Shown in pieces: positions 53,051 to 61,752 of a DNA stretch of 64,000 bases. Origin of the DNA: JAJYRX01 sp041655275 (lineage in GTDB: Bacteria > Pseudomonadota > Gammaproteobacteria > Burkholderiales > Burkholderiaceae_B); assembly GCA_041655275.1 (NCBI GenBank), contig JBBAFU010000011.1, forward strand, positions 1-64,000, read 5' to 3'. The position numbers and the translations under genes were made by a program. The notes beneath the pieces were generated by a model, which saw only the letters and a list, made by a program, of their open reading frames with translations, was not told the DNA's origin and ran no database searches. How positions within the stretch are numbered: position 1 is the first letter of the stretch; each line of letters starts with the position of its first letter.

Positions 53051-53817
53051 CAGTGCGCTCCCGGGGACGAATTGCGGCGCCGCTCGACCATCTCGCCGAG
53101 CACGCCTGCGAGAACACCCGCGATCACCGCCGCGAGCAGGCCGAGGCGCAGCGGCAGGGCCTGCGCCAGCCAGGCCACCGCACTGGCAACGATGAGGCAC
53201 ATGACCATGGGCCGGGACTTGACCAGGGGGATGATGACCGCCAGCAGGGCAAGCACCGCGGCGTAGTCCAGCGACCAGCTCGCGGGGATGAGGCCGCCGG
53301 CATAGATGCCCAGCAGCGAGAATACGTTCCAGACCAGCCAGCCCGGCGCGGCAATGCCCAGATAATACCAGAGCTGCTGCACGGTGCCGATGCGGCGGCT
53401 GCCGGCAAAGCGCGCCATGAAGAGCACGAAGACGATATCACCCGTGAGCAGGCCCAGGACCAGACGGCGGCGCCAGGACAGGTGGCGGAAATAGGGGTGC
53501 AGGGCTGCGCCGAAGATCACGAACCGCATGTTGACGATGGTGCCGGCGGCAAAGATCAGCCACAGGGGTGCGTGGGCGGCAATCAGCGGCAACGCGGTGA
53601 GCTGGGCCGAACCGGCATAGACCATGAGCGTCATCAGCGTGGCCATGCTTTCAGACAGTCCCGACTGCACCATGGCGATGCCGGTGACAAAGCCCCAGGT
53701 GGCAACGGCGACGAGCGCTGCAGTGGCTTCGCGCAACCCGAAAAGGAAGGCGCGCCGCTGCGCGTGCGTAAGCCGCCCGGCCAACCCCCCGCTCCAGTTT
53801 GACTTGCGCGCTTGCAT
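53050..53817 (-). CDS. azlC: AzlC-family branched-chain amino acid exporter subunit
   Basis: A 255-residue membrane protein with seven or eight helices and the AzlC opening FLFGLREATAALVAVATWG. ATG 53817 has GGGAAG upstream; the open frame beyond it is antisense to ilvE. Divergent from ilvE across 88 bases, a sensible pairing of branched-chain amino acid synthesis and export. Confidence 0.9.
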   Translation of the reverse strand: MQARKSNWSGGLAGRLTHAQRRAFLFGLREATAALVAVATWGFVTGIAMVQSGLSESMATLMTLMVYAGSAQLTALPLIAAHAPLWLIFAAGTIVNMRFVIFGAALHPYFRHLSWRRRLVLGLLTGDIVFVLFMARFAGSRRIGTVQQLWYYLGIAAPGWLVWNVFSLLGIYAGGLIPASWSLDYAAVLALLAVIIPLVKSRPMVMCLIVASAVAWLAQALPLRLGLLAAVIAGVLAGVLGEMVERRRNSSPGAH

Positions 53818-53905
53818 TGCTTCCCGATCAGGCAAAATTCGGCTCTGAAGTGCTATTGTATGCGGGTCTGCCTTGCTACAATGGCGTCTTTTCCTGGAGA
53901 GCATC

Positions 53906-54835
53906 ATGTCAATGTCGGATCGCGACGGTTTTATCTGGTATGACGGCAAACTGGTGCCGTGGAGAGAGGCCAATACCCACGTCCTCACACACTCGCTGCA
54001 CTACGGCCTCGCGGTGTTCGAGGGGCTGCGCGCCTACCACACCGAGTTGGGCACTGCGATCTTCCGACTGCAGGATCACACGCAACGCCTGTTCAACTCG
54101 GCACATATCTACCAGATACCCCTGCCCTACGATCAGGACACCATCAACGCCGCCCATATTGAAGCCGTGCGCAGCAACAAGCTGGAATCCTGCTACATCC
54201 GCCCCATCGCCTTCTACGGATCGGAAAAGATGGGTGTCTCGCCCAGGGGCGCTACGGTGCACGTCGCAATCGCCGCCTGGGCCTGGGGGGCCTATCTGGG
54301 TGAAGAGGCCCTGGAGCAAGGCATCCGCGTGAAAGTCTCTTCCTATGCGCGCCAGCACGTCAATGTCACCATGCCGCGCGCCAAGGTATCCAGCACCTAC
54401 GCCAACTCCATCATTGCCAATGCCGAAGCAGCCGACCACGGCTATGACGAAGCCATATTGCTCGATACCGACGGCTTCGTGGCCGAAGGGGCGGGTGAAA
54501 ACCTGTTCGTCATCAAGAACGGGGTAATCTACGAGCCGGAAATCGCGTCCGCCCTCACCGGCATCACGCGCTCCACCATTCACACGCTGGCCGCAGACCT
54601 GGGCATCAGCGTGGTCACGAAACGACTCACCCGTGATGACCTCTACATCGCCGACGAGGCCTTCTTCACCGGTACAGCCGCCGAGGTCACACCCATTCGC
54701 GAGGTCGATGGCCGGCGCATCGGCCCGGGCCGGCGCGGTCCCGTCACCGAAAGCCTGCAAAAGGCCTTCTTCGACGTGGTCAACGGCCGCAACGCCAGGT
54801 ATCACCATTGGCTCACCCTGATTCCCGCTGCATGA
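53906..54835 (+). CDS. ilvE: Branched-chain amino acid aminotransferase
   Basis: PLP enzyme for the last step of Ile, Leu and Val synthesis. The 309-residue protein has HSLHYGLAVFEGLRAY, the PLP-lysine region RAKVSSTYANS, EAILLDTDGFVAEGAGENLF and SGTAAE-like TGTAAEVTPIREVDG, as in IlvE class I. ATG 53906 has GGAGAG upstream. A TACAAT at 53877-53882 is a likely -10 element. Confidence 0.94.
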   Translation: MSMSDRDGFIWYDGKLVPWREANTHVLTHSLHYGLAVFEGLRAYHTELGTAIFRLQDHTQRLFNSAHIYQIPLPYDQDTINAAHIEAVRSNKLESCYIRPIAFYGSEKMGVSPRGATVHVAIAAWAWGAYLGEEALEQGIRVKVSSYARQHVNVTMPRAKVSSTYANSIIANAEAADHGYDEAILLDTDGFVAEGAGENLFVIKNGVIYEPEIASALTGITRSTIHTLAADLGISVVTKRLTRDDLYIADEAFFTGTAAEVTPIREVDGRRIGPGRRGPVTESLQKAFFDVVNGRNARYHHWLTLIPAA

Positions 54836-54864
54836 CCTCCCATTCCATGAACCAGGAAACCACC

Positions 54865-55077
54865 ATGAGCAGTGCACGTGATGTCAACGTCCCGCGCGAC
54901 GAGACCATTCTCATTGAAGCCAGCGACATCCCGCTGTTCTGTCCCGGCCCCAAGGCGCCGCTGTGGAGCATGCACCCCCGGGTCTACATCGAAATCGTAC
55001 GCGACGGCAAGGCCATCTGCCCGTACTGCAGCGCCCGCTATGCGCTCAAGCCGGGCGAAGTCATACGCGGACATTAG
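54865..55077 (+). CDS. zf-CHCC zinc-finger protein
   Basis: A 70-residue protein with LFCPGPKAPLWSMHPRVYI and ICPYCSARY, the CHCC zinc-site pattern found in mitochondrial complex I subunit NDUFS6 and small bacterial relatives. ATG 54865 follows AGGAAA. It lies 29 bases after ilvE and is probably co-transcribed. Its function in bacteria is unknown. Confidence 0.87.
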   Translation: MSSARDVNVPRDETILIEASDIPLFCPGPKAPLWSMHPRVYIEIVRDGKAICPYCSARYALKPGEVIRGH

Positions 55078-55108
55078 AGGGAAGCTCTGAACAAGCCACC
55101 GCGCCGCC

Positions 55109-56197
55109 GTGAGTGCCAGGCTAGACACTACGCCCTGCCCCGCCGCCTGGTGGCTTCCCGGCGGGCATGCGCAGACCATCTACGCGGCCATGTTCGCACC
55201 CCGGCCATGGCTGGCATTCGTGCGCGAAAGAATCAGCCTGCCGGACGGAGATTTCCTGGATCTTGACTGGACCGCCCCCGGCCTGCATCCCGACCGGCCG
55301 GAAAATGACGGGCCCGCCACAACCGATGCCAGTCTGGCGCGCAGTGCCGCACGTCGCTGGATGCAGCCCCGGGACCACGCCGTCCTGGCGATGCACCGGC
55401 GCCCGGCGCTCATGCTGCTGCATGGTCTGGAAGGCAGCAGCCGCAGCCACTACGCCCAGACCGTCGCCCATCATTTCCGCGCCCGCGGCTGGGCGGTCGT
55501 TGTGGCTCACTTCCGGGGCTGCTCGGGCTTTCCCAACCGCATGGCACGCGCCTATCACTCGGGCGACATGGACGATGTGGCCGCCATGCTCGATGCCGTA
55601 CACACACGCGCACCCGCGGCCGGCTGGCATGCCGCCGGTGTTTCCCTGGGCGGCAATGCCCTGCTGCGCCAGCTGGGCGAGCGACCCGAAGCCCAGCCCT
55701 GGCTGCGTGCCTGCGCCGCCGTCTCGGTCCCGCTCGATCTGGTGGCCAGCGGCCGGCAGCTATCCGAACACTGGTTGCAGCGCCAGATCTATACACGCCA
55801 TTTCCTGCGCAGCATGAAGGCCAAGCTGAGCGAGAAGGCCGAACGGTTTCCGGCGAGCATCGATCGCACACGCCTTCTGCACACGCACAACCTTCGCGAG
55901 TTTGACGACGCCTACACCGCGCCCATGCATGGATTCGAGGATGCCATGGACTACTGGACGCGGGCTTCGAGCAAGCCTCTGCTCGGCCGGCTGGCAATAC
56001 CGAGTCTCATACTCAACGCCCGCGATGACCCTTTCGTGCCTTCAAACAGCCTGCCCGGCCCCGGCCAGACGAGCCCGATCACAGTACTGCACCAGCCCGA
56101 AAAGGGTGGCCACGCCGCTTTTGTCACAGGCCGGTTTCCCGGCCGGCTCGAGTGGCTGCCGCAGCGGCTGTACCGTTTCTTCACACAAGGCGACTGA
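55109..56197 (+). CDS. Alpha/beta hydrolase of the YheT family
   Basis: A 362-residue hydrolase with the YheT/UPF0017 opening WWLPGGHAQTIYAAM, the LLHGLEGSSRSHYAQ segment, HFRGCSGFPNR and the nucleophile elbow GVSLGGNAL; NARDDPFVP carries the acid, and GGHAAFV the histidine. Start GTG 55109. It probably acts on esters or lipids; the substrate is unknown. Confidence 0.88.
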   Translation: MSARLDTTPCPAAWWLPGGHAQTIYAAMFAPRPWLAFVRERISLPDGDFLDLDWTAPGLHPDRPENDGPATTDASLARSAARRWMQPRDHAVLAMHRRPALMLLHGLEGSSRSHYAQTVAHHFRARGWAVVVAHFRGCSGFPNRMARAYHSGDMDDVAAMLDAVHTRAPAAGWHAAGVSLGGNALLRQLGERPEAQPWLRACAAVSVPLDLVASGRQLSEHWLQRQIYTRHFLRSMKAKLSEKAERFPASIDRTRLLHTHNLREFDDAYTAPMHGFEDAMDYWTRASSKPLLGRLAIPSLILNARDDPFVPSNSLPGPGQTSPITVLHQPEKGGHAAFVTGRFPGRLEWLPQRLYRFFTQGD

Positions 56198-56234
56198 AAA
56201 CCGCCGCCGATGATGGCGGCGCGCCTGTCCGGCC

Positions 56235-57746
56235 TCAGGAGCGGAAGCGTTCAAGCAGGGCGCGCTCGGCCGTCAAACGATCCCTGAGCGTGCGGATCTG
56301 CACATCCAGCTCCGACTGCAGGTAAAAGTCCCGAGTCAGGCTGCGGGCCTGGCGCAGTTGCTCGACTGCCGTCGGCAAGGCACCGATGGATTCGTAATAC
56401 TGCGCCATGGCACGACGCGCGGCAACCTTCTCGCCCAGCCGTTCATAGGCCTGGGCACGCAGCTGGTGCATTCGCGAGAACCCGGGCCACTGGGCAATGC
56501 AGGCTTCGGTGAAGGCGACCACCGCCTTGTCCTGACCATTGGCCTCGAAGGCATGGACGCGCGCCTGGGCCACACCCTGGGACTGCGGCCAGCGCCGCCA
56601 GGCCTGATCGGCCAGCTGCAGACCGGTTTTCACATCACCCGCATCCAGGGCAAGCAGGATAGCCAGCTCATCCAGCTGCGGTGCCGGTTGCCCCAGCGCC
56701 TGCGCGCGCGCGAGGTGCTCGCGCGCCTGCGCCCAGGCCTTCTGCTTCCAGTGATACCAGGCGTGACCATAATGGGCTGCCGCCTGCTCGACGCCCTTGC
56801 GCTCACGCGCATCGCGCTCGAAGATCGCCACGGCCTGATCCTGGCCACGCTTGTCGCGCGTTTGCACCAGACGCATGCGGGCACGCAGGTACCAGAACTC
56901 CGGATTGTCGACCCGGCGCCCCGCATCGCCGTCGCGAATCCGCCCTTCAATATCCGAGAGCCGTTGCAGCGACAGGGGATGGGTGCTCGTGTAGACATTG
57001 CCGCCGGTACCTTCATTCAGCCGGGCCGTGCTCGCCAGGCGCTGGAACATGCGCAGCATGCCGCGCGGATCATAACCGGCCCGCTGCAGCATCTCGTAGC
57101 CCACGCGATCGGCCTCCTGCTCTGCCTGACGCGAAAAACCCAGCTGGCGGTCGATGGCCGCCGCCTGCCCGAAAGCCGCGACGCCCATGGCCAGGTCACC
57201 GCTGCCGGCCAGCGCAGCGAGCAGGGCGCCCGCCATGCTGGCCAGCAGGATATGATTGCTTTGCGCGCTCTGCGTCATGCCACGCGCCACGTGGCGCTGC
57301 AACACGTGGCCGATCTCGTGTGCGACCACACCCGCCAGCTCGGCCTCGCTTTCCGCAGCCACAAACAGGCCGGTGTGGATGCCGATATAGCCGCCCGGCA
57401 GGGCGAAGGCATTGATCTGGCTGTCCCTGAGCGCAAAGACGGAAACATGCTGGCCGGCACCGCCCGGCGCATGGGCTGCAAGCTCGCGCCCGAGGCCGGT
57501 CAGGTAGTGCGTGACATCAGGGTCCGACACAAAGGCCGGATCGCGCCGGCCCTGCTCCATGATGGCATCGCCAAGGCTGCGTTCGACCGCGGGCGACAGC
57601 TCGACGCCGGACGCCGCCCCCATGCTGGGGATACCCGTAGGCTGGGCGGAAAGATGCAGGGGCGCCATGGCCGTGGCCAGGGCCATCAGGCCGGCCGACA
57701 ACTGCCGGATCGTGCGCTTGGACAGGAAAGGGACGCAGGCACTCAT
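56235..57746 (-). CDS. Periplasmic M48 metalloprotease with TPR tail, BepA-like
   Basis: A 503-residue exported zinc protease with signal peptide (ALATAMAPLHLSA), active-site HEIGHVLQRH and the second glutamate region QEADRVGYEML, then TPR-like helical repeats to the C-terminus. This is the layout of BepA (YfgC), which clears misassembled outer-membrane proteins such as LptD. ATG 57746 gives a normal signal peptide; a TTG six codons upstream is less likely. Confidence 0.88.
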   Translation of the reverse strand: MSACVPFLSKRTIRQLSAGLMALATAMAPLHLSAQPTGIPSMGAASGVELSPAVERSLGDAIMEQGRRDPAFVSDPDVTHYLTGLGRELAAHAPGGAGQHVSVFALRDSQINAFALPGGYIGIHTGLFVAAESEAELAGVVAHEIGHVLQRHVARGMTQSAQSNHILLASMAGALLAALAGSGDLAMGVAAFGQAAAIDRQLGFSRQAEQEADRVGYEMLQRAGYDPRGMLRMFQRLASTARLNEGTGGNVYTSTHPLSLQRLSDIEGRIRDGDAGRRVDNPEFWYLRARMRLVQTRDKRGQDQAVAIFERDARERKGVEQAAAHYGHAWYHWKQKAWAQAREHLARAQALGQPAPQLDELAILLALDAGDVKTGLQLADQAWRRWPQSQGVAQARVHAFEANGQDKAVVAFTEACIAQWPGFSRMHQLRAQAYERLGEKVAARRAMAQYYESIGALPTAVEQLRQARSLTRDFYLQSELDVQIRTLRDRLTAERALLERFRS

Positions 57747-57777
57747 GGACTGATGGACCGGCAAGATGCCGCAAAGT

Positions 57778-58659
57778 TCAGGAAAGCGGGCTGGCCGCCG
57801 TGCCGGCCTTGTGCGAGGCGCCCGGCCGGCGCCGCTCGGGCAGGCGACCTCGCGCTGACAGACGCATGAGCGTGGCCAGGGCGAACAGCAGACCGAATAC
57901 TTCGATAAAACCCGCCAGAACCCACATCGTCAACCCGCCGATCGCCTGGTCGGTCACGGCCGACAGGCCCGGAATGGCCCGACCGCACAGATCGAAGACC
58001 GGATACAGATCATATTCCGTAAAAGTGATGACGGCACCGGCAATCATCTGCGGTATCGTGGTCAGGATGGGAGAGAGCACGCGCCCTCCCGGCGACATCG
58101 CGGCCGGCGGGCGCGGACGCCGGTCCAGGATCAGGTTCCAGTACATGAAGCCGCTGATCACCACCGACCAGTTCATCAGCCGGTACAGACGCCAGTCGAG
58201 CATGGAATAGAACTGAACAACCGGAATCAGGAAGCCCAGTACCAGCACCACGAACAGCACAGGCACCAGCACCCTGTGGGTAAGCAAGCCGACCAGCATG
58301 CGCCCCGCGCGCCGCTGCAGGAGGTCGCGCAGCCGGCGCCGTTGCGGCAGGCCCAGCCCGGCACGCATCACCTGACCCGGATATGCCCCCATGACAAGCA
58401 GCGGCCCCAGGTGATGCAACACCAGATGCTGGATGCGATGGGCAAAGAACAGGCGTTCAGCGTAATAGTCGATGCGTGTGTGCAGGGACAGGTAAAGCAT
58501 CACCATGCCAACCCAGAACAGCCACTGGCGAAAGCGGCCCACACGGTGCACGCGCGTACCGCGCACGAACAACGCACCGCCAAGCACGAAAGCGAGCACC
58601 AGCGTCGGGGAAAACTCCCAGGGCGTCAGCCAGTCCAGAACGAGTTCAAAATCAGACAT
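57778..58659 (-). CDS. CtaG-like cytochrome oxidase assembly membrane protein (Caa3_CtaG)
   Basis: A 293-residue protein with seven or so helices and conserved histidines (FFAHRIQHLVLHHLGPLLVM), the Caa3_CtaG family. Members assist maturation of copper-containing cytochrome oxidase or act in copper handling. It is not the Cox11-type CtaG. No oxidase genes are adjacent. Confidence 0.83.
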   Translation of the reverse strand: MSDFELVLDWLTPWEFSPTLVLAFVLGGALFVRGTRVHRVGRFRQWLFWVGMVMLYLSLHTRIDYYAERLFFAHRIQHLVLHHLGPLLVMGAYPGQVMRAGLGLPQRRRLRDLLQRRAGRMLVGLLTHRVLVPVLFVVLVLGFLIPVVQFYSMLDWRLYRLMNWSVVISGFMYWNLILDRRPRPPAAMSPGGRVLSPILTTIPQMIAGAVITFTEYDLYPVFDLCGRAIPGLSAVTDQAIGGLTMWVLAGFIEVFGLLFALATLMRLSARGRLPERRRPGASHKAGTAASPLS

Positions 58660-58686
58660 CGGCGATTTGCATTGTCACAGCCCCGG

Positions 58687-59124
58687 CTAGAAGACGTAAC
58701 CATCCAGCCAGCCCATGGCCTTGTAGAGATAGATCACGGCCATGGCCAGGCCGAACACCATGATCGCCCCCCCGATGAAAGTGGTGACGATGGCCGCGAT
58801 GACGGCATCCCAGCCCGTCTTCGTCTTCTGCCCTGAATGCGGGTTGTAACGCGCGTCGAACTTCTCATCCGTGGTGAGGGCAAATACCAGGGCCTCAATG
58901 ATGCCGGCACTGACGGGCAGGAACAGGAGCAGGAAGGGCACATTGTCCCACCACACCGGATGGAACTGGGCCAGCACCAGCATGGTGACGGAAAACGCCG
59001 TCATCACCCAGGCATGCGGGCGCCCAAGATACCACCAGTGTATGCTGAAAACGCCCAGCACACCGGCGAGCCAGGCGAGCGTCACCTTGTCGCGATGCCG
59101 GGTGACAGTGGTAAATTCGGACAT
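58687..59124 (-). CDS. TM2-domain-containing membrane protein
   Basis: A 145-residue protein with four hydrophobic segments. The N-terminal part VLGVFSIHWWYLGRPHAWVM has the TM2 pattern (Gly/His-Phe/Trp-Tyr-Leu-Gly). Function unknown. It lies 27 bases upstream of the CtaG-like gene in the same direction, so the two may be one operon. Confidence 0.8.
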   Translation of the reverse strand: MSEFTTVTRHRDKVTLAWLAGVLGVFSIHWWYLGRPHAWVMTAFSVTMLVLAQFHPVWWDNVPFLLLFLPVSAGIIEALVFALTTDEKFDARYNPHSGQKTKTGWDAVIAAIVTTFIGGAIMVFGLAMAVIYLYKAMGWLDGYVF

Positions 59125-59215
59125 GGATGAACAGACTCCCTCTGATATGCGTCACGACGCACACAGTTTGACGTTTCAAGTATTGTAGACAAGCCGGCGA
59201 AACACGCACAGCCTC

Positions 59216-60394
59216 ATGCCTTCCTTCGATATCCTCATCAGCGGTGCCGGCCCGGCGGGCAGCACACTGGCACTCATGCTGGCCCGGCGCACGCGCCAAC
59301 CCGGGCGCATCGCACTCATAGGGCGCGGCCTGACGCCGTCCGCAAGCGATACCGCGAGCAGCCTGGCGGACGGTCGAACCGCGCTGCCTGATCCCCGCGC
59401 CCTGGCACTCAATCACGGCAGTCGCAGCCTGCTGGAAAGTCTGGGTGCCTGGCCCTCGCACAGCGCGGATATCCACACCGTACACGTCTCCCAGGACCGC
59501 CATCCGGGCCGCTGTCTCATCGACGACGGTGATCTGGGCGTTCCGCGCCTGGGCAGCGTGGTGGCCTACCCGGATCTGCTTGCCTGCCTGCACCGGCGTC
59601 TTGCAGATTCGGGCATTACACTTGTTGATGACCATGTCGCGCAACTGCAACAGGAGGCGGGTCAGGTCTGTGCCCGCCTGTCCAGCCGGACATTGCAGGG
59701 ACAAATCGGCATACAGTCCGACGGCCACCCGCCACGCGGCCTTTCACGCACATACCATCAGCATGCCTTGCTGGCCACAGTGCTCGCCACGCAGTCGCGC
59801 GCCGGCTGGGCCTATGAACGCTTCACCGCCGGGGGACCGCTGGCATTGCTGCCCCACCCTGCGGATACCCGCGCCTATTCCGTGGTCTGGTGCTGCACAC
59901 CCGGGCAGGCACAGGAACTGCGCGCCTTGCCCGGCCCGGCGTTCGACGCTGCACTTCAGGCCCGCTTCGGTGAGCGCCTGGGGCGGTTGGGCAGTGTCGG
60001 CGAACGCGCCGTCTTTCCGCTGGCCCTGCATGTGGGTACTGCACTGTTGCAGCCGCGCGTCGTTGCCATTGGCAACGCCGCCCAGACGCTTCACCCTGTG
60101 GCCGGTCAGGGACTCAACCTGGGTCTGCGCGATGTCGCCCAGCTTGCGCAGACCCTCAGCCCCTGGCTGGCCGGACCCGACGACGATCCCCGGCCGGTGC
60201 TGCAGGCCTACGCACAGCTGCGCCGGCCGGATCGCTGGCTCACGGCCGCCATCACCGATACGCTGCCGCGCGTCTTCACGACCGGCAACAGCGTGCTCAA
60301 CCACGCTTGCGGGCTGGCCCTCACGGGGCTGGACCTGATCGCGCCTGCGCGCCATCTGCTCGCGCGCCACCTGCTGCAGGGATTACGCCGCTGA
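59216..60394 (+). CDS. ubiH: FAD-dependent ubiquinone hydroxylase UbiH-like
   Basis: A 392-residue flavoprotein hydroxylase for the ubiquinone ring. FAD motifs are DILISGAGPAGSTLAL at the N-terminus, and the second FAD site is VVAIGNAAQTLHPVAGQGLNLG, the UbiH/Coq6 signature; PDPRALALNHGS is also typical. UbiH, UbiF and UbiI paralogues are hard to separate by eye; the position next to dusB-fis fits the UbiH of Burkholderiales. Confidence 0.87.
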   Translation: MPSFDILISGAGPAGSTLALMLARRTRQPGRIALIGRGLTPSASDTASSLADGRTALPDPRALALNHGSRSLLESLGAWPSHSADIHTVHVSQDRHPGRCLIDDGDLGVPRLGSVVAYPDLLACLHRRLADSGITLVDDHVAQLQQEAGQVCARLSSRTLQGQIGIQSDGHPPRGLSRTYHQHALLATVLATQSRAGWAYERFTAGGPLALLPHPADTRAYSVVWCCTPGQAQELRALPGPAFDAALQARFGERLGRLGSVGERAVFPLALHVGTALLQPRVVAIGNAAQTLHPVAGQGLNLGLRDVAQLAQTLSPWLAGPDDDPRPVLQAYAQLRRPDRWLTAAITDTLPRVFTTGNSVLNHACGLALTGLDLIAPARHLLARHLLQGLRR

Positions 60395-60426
60395 CCCCGC
60401 CATCAGGCTGGGGTTAAAATCCGCCC

Positions 60427-61446
60427 ATGCGCATCGGAAACTGGGCTCTTGCCAATCGTGTTTTCGTGGCCCCCATGGCCGGGGTCACGGACAGACCCTA
60501 TCGCAGGCTCTGCCGCCGGCTGGGGGCAGGCTATGCCGTGTCGGAAATGGCCGCCAGCGACCCCCGCCTGCGCGACAGCGTCAAGACGGCACGCCGCCTC
60601 GATCACCAGGGCGAGGGCGAGCCGGTGGCCGTGCAGCTGGCGGGCGCCTGTCCCGACATGCTTGCCGAGGCCGCCGTCTACAACATCCACAAGGGCGCAC
60701 ACATCATCGACATCAACATGGGCTGCCCCGTACGCAAGGTCTGTCGCACGGCGGCCGGCTCGGCACTGCTGCGCGACGAGGATCTGGTGGCACGCATCCT
60801 CGACCGCGTCGTGAGTGCCTGCCAGGTCCATGACGTACCCGTCACCCTCAAGACGCGTACGGGCTGGGATGCAGACTCGCGCAATGCCGTGCGTATCGCG
60901 TGTCGCGCCCGGGAAGCGGGCATCGCCGCGCTGTTCCTGCATGGTCGCACACGCTGCGACCTGTATCGCGGCCAGGCCGAGTACGACACCATTCGCACCG
61001 TCAAGCAGGCCGTTGACATTCCCGTGATCGCCAATGGTGACATCGACAGCCCGTTGAAAGCGCGTCAGGTCCTGGACTACACCGGTGCCGATGCGGTGAT
61101 GATAGGCCGCGCCGCCCAGGGCCGGCCCTGGATCTTCGGCCAGATCAGCCACTTCCTCGAACATGGCGACGTACCGCCCGCGCCGACGCACGGCCAGCTG
61201 CGCACACTCCTGCTGGAGCACCTGGAAGACCACTACCAATTTCACGGCGAGCACGCCGGCGTGCGTACCGCACGCAAGCATATCGGCTGGTACCTGGCGG
61301 CGCTGCCCGATGCCGGCGAGTGGCTGCCCCTCATCAAGCGCATCGAGACCACGGCCGGGCAGGCCCGCATGCTGGACCGCTGGCTGGCCCAATACCCTTC
61401 CGAGCAACCTTTCATGACCGACAGCGCGACATCGCTCGCCGTCTGA
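60427..61446 (+). CDS. dusB: tRNA-dihydrouridine synthase B
   Basis: Reduces uridine 17 (and related sites) of tRNA with FMN. The 339-residue protein opens with FVAPMAGVTDRPYRRLC; the catalytic cysteine lies in NMGCPVRKVCRTAAGSAL, and FMN contacts in IANGDIDS and VMIGRAAQGRPWIF. It precedes fis, the conserved dusB-fis arrangement of Proteobacteria. Confidence 0.95.
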   Translation: MRIGNWALANRVFVAPMAGVTDRPYRRLCRRLGAGYAVSEMAASDPRLRDSVKTARRLDHQGEGEPVAVQLAGACPDMLAEAAVYNIHKGAHIIDINMGCPVRKVCRTAAGSALLRDEDLVARILDRVVSACQVHDVPVTLKTRTGWDADSRNAVRIACRAREAGIAALFLHGRTRCDLYRGQAEYDTIRTVKQAVDIPVIANGDIDSPLKARQVLDYTGADAVMIGRAAQGRPWIFGQISHFLEHGDVPPAPTHGQLRTLLLEHLEDHYQFHGEHAGVRTARKHIGWYLAALPDAGEWLPLIKRIETTAGQARMLDRWLAQYPSEQPFMTDSATSLAV

Positions 61447-61475
61447 ACGGCCATGACCTCGTCCCCACTTCAACC

Positions 61476-61715
61476 ATGACAAAAACCACCCTCCTGGAGC
61501 AGGCCGTGCGCGAACAGCTAGACCGCTATTTTGCCGACCTGGGCGATGCCCAACCCCGCGACCTCCTGTCCATGGTGCTCACCTGTGTCGAGCGCCCGGT
61601 GCTCCAGATCGCACTGGAAAAAACCCGGGGCAACCAGTCGCGCGCCGCCGAGATGCTGGGCATCACGCGTGCCACGCTCAGGCGCAAGCTGATCGCCCAC
61701 GAAATCCGGCCGTGA
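61476..61715 (+). CDS. fis: DNA-binding protein Fis
   Basis: Nucleoid protein and transcription factor. The 79-residue protein has the C-terminal helix-turn-helix NQSRAAEMLGITRATLRRKL and the preceding LEKTRG helix. It is shorter than E. coli Fis at the N-terminus, normal for Betaproteobacteria. ATG 61476 lies 29 bases after dusB, with no strong ribosome site, consistent with coupling. Confidence 0.94.
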   Translation: MTKTTLLEQAVREQLDRYFADLGDAQPRDLLSMVLTCVERPVLQIALEKTRGNQSRAAEMLGITRATLRRKLIAHEIRP

Positions 61716-61752
61716 TTACCATCCTTCCGTCTTCTTACCGGCACCCTTTCCC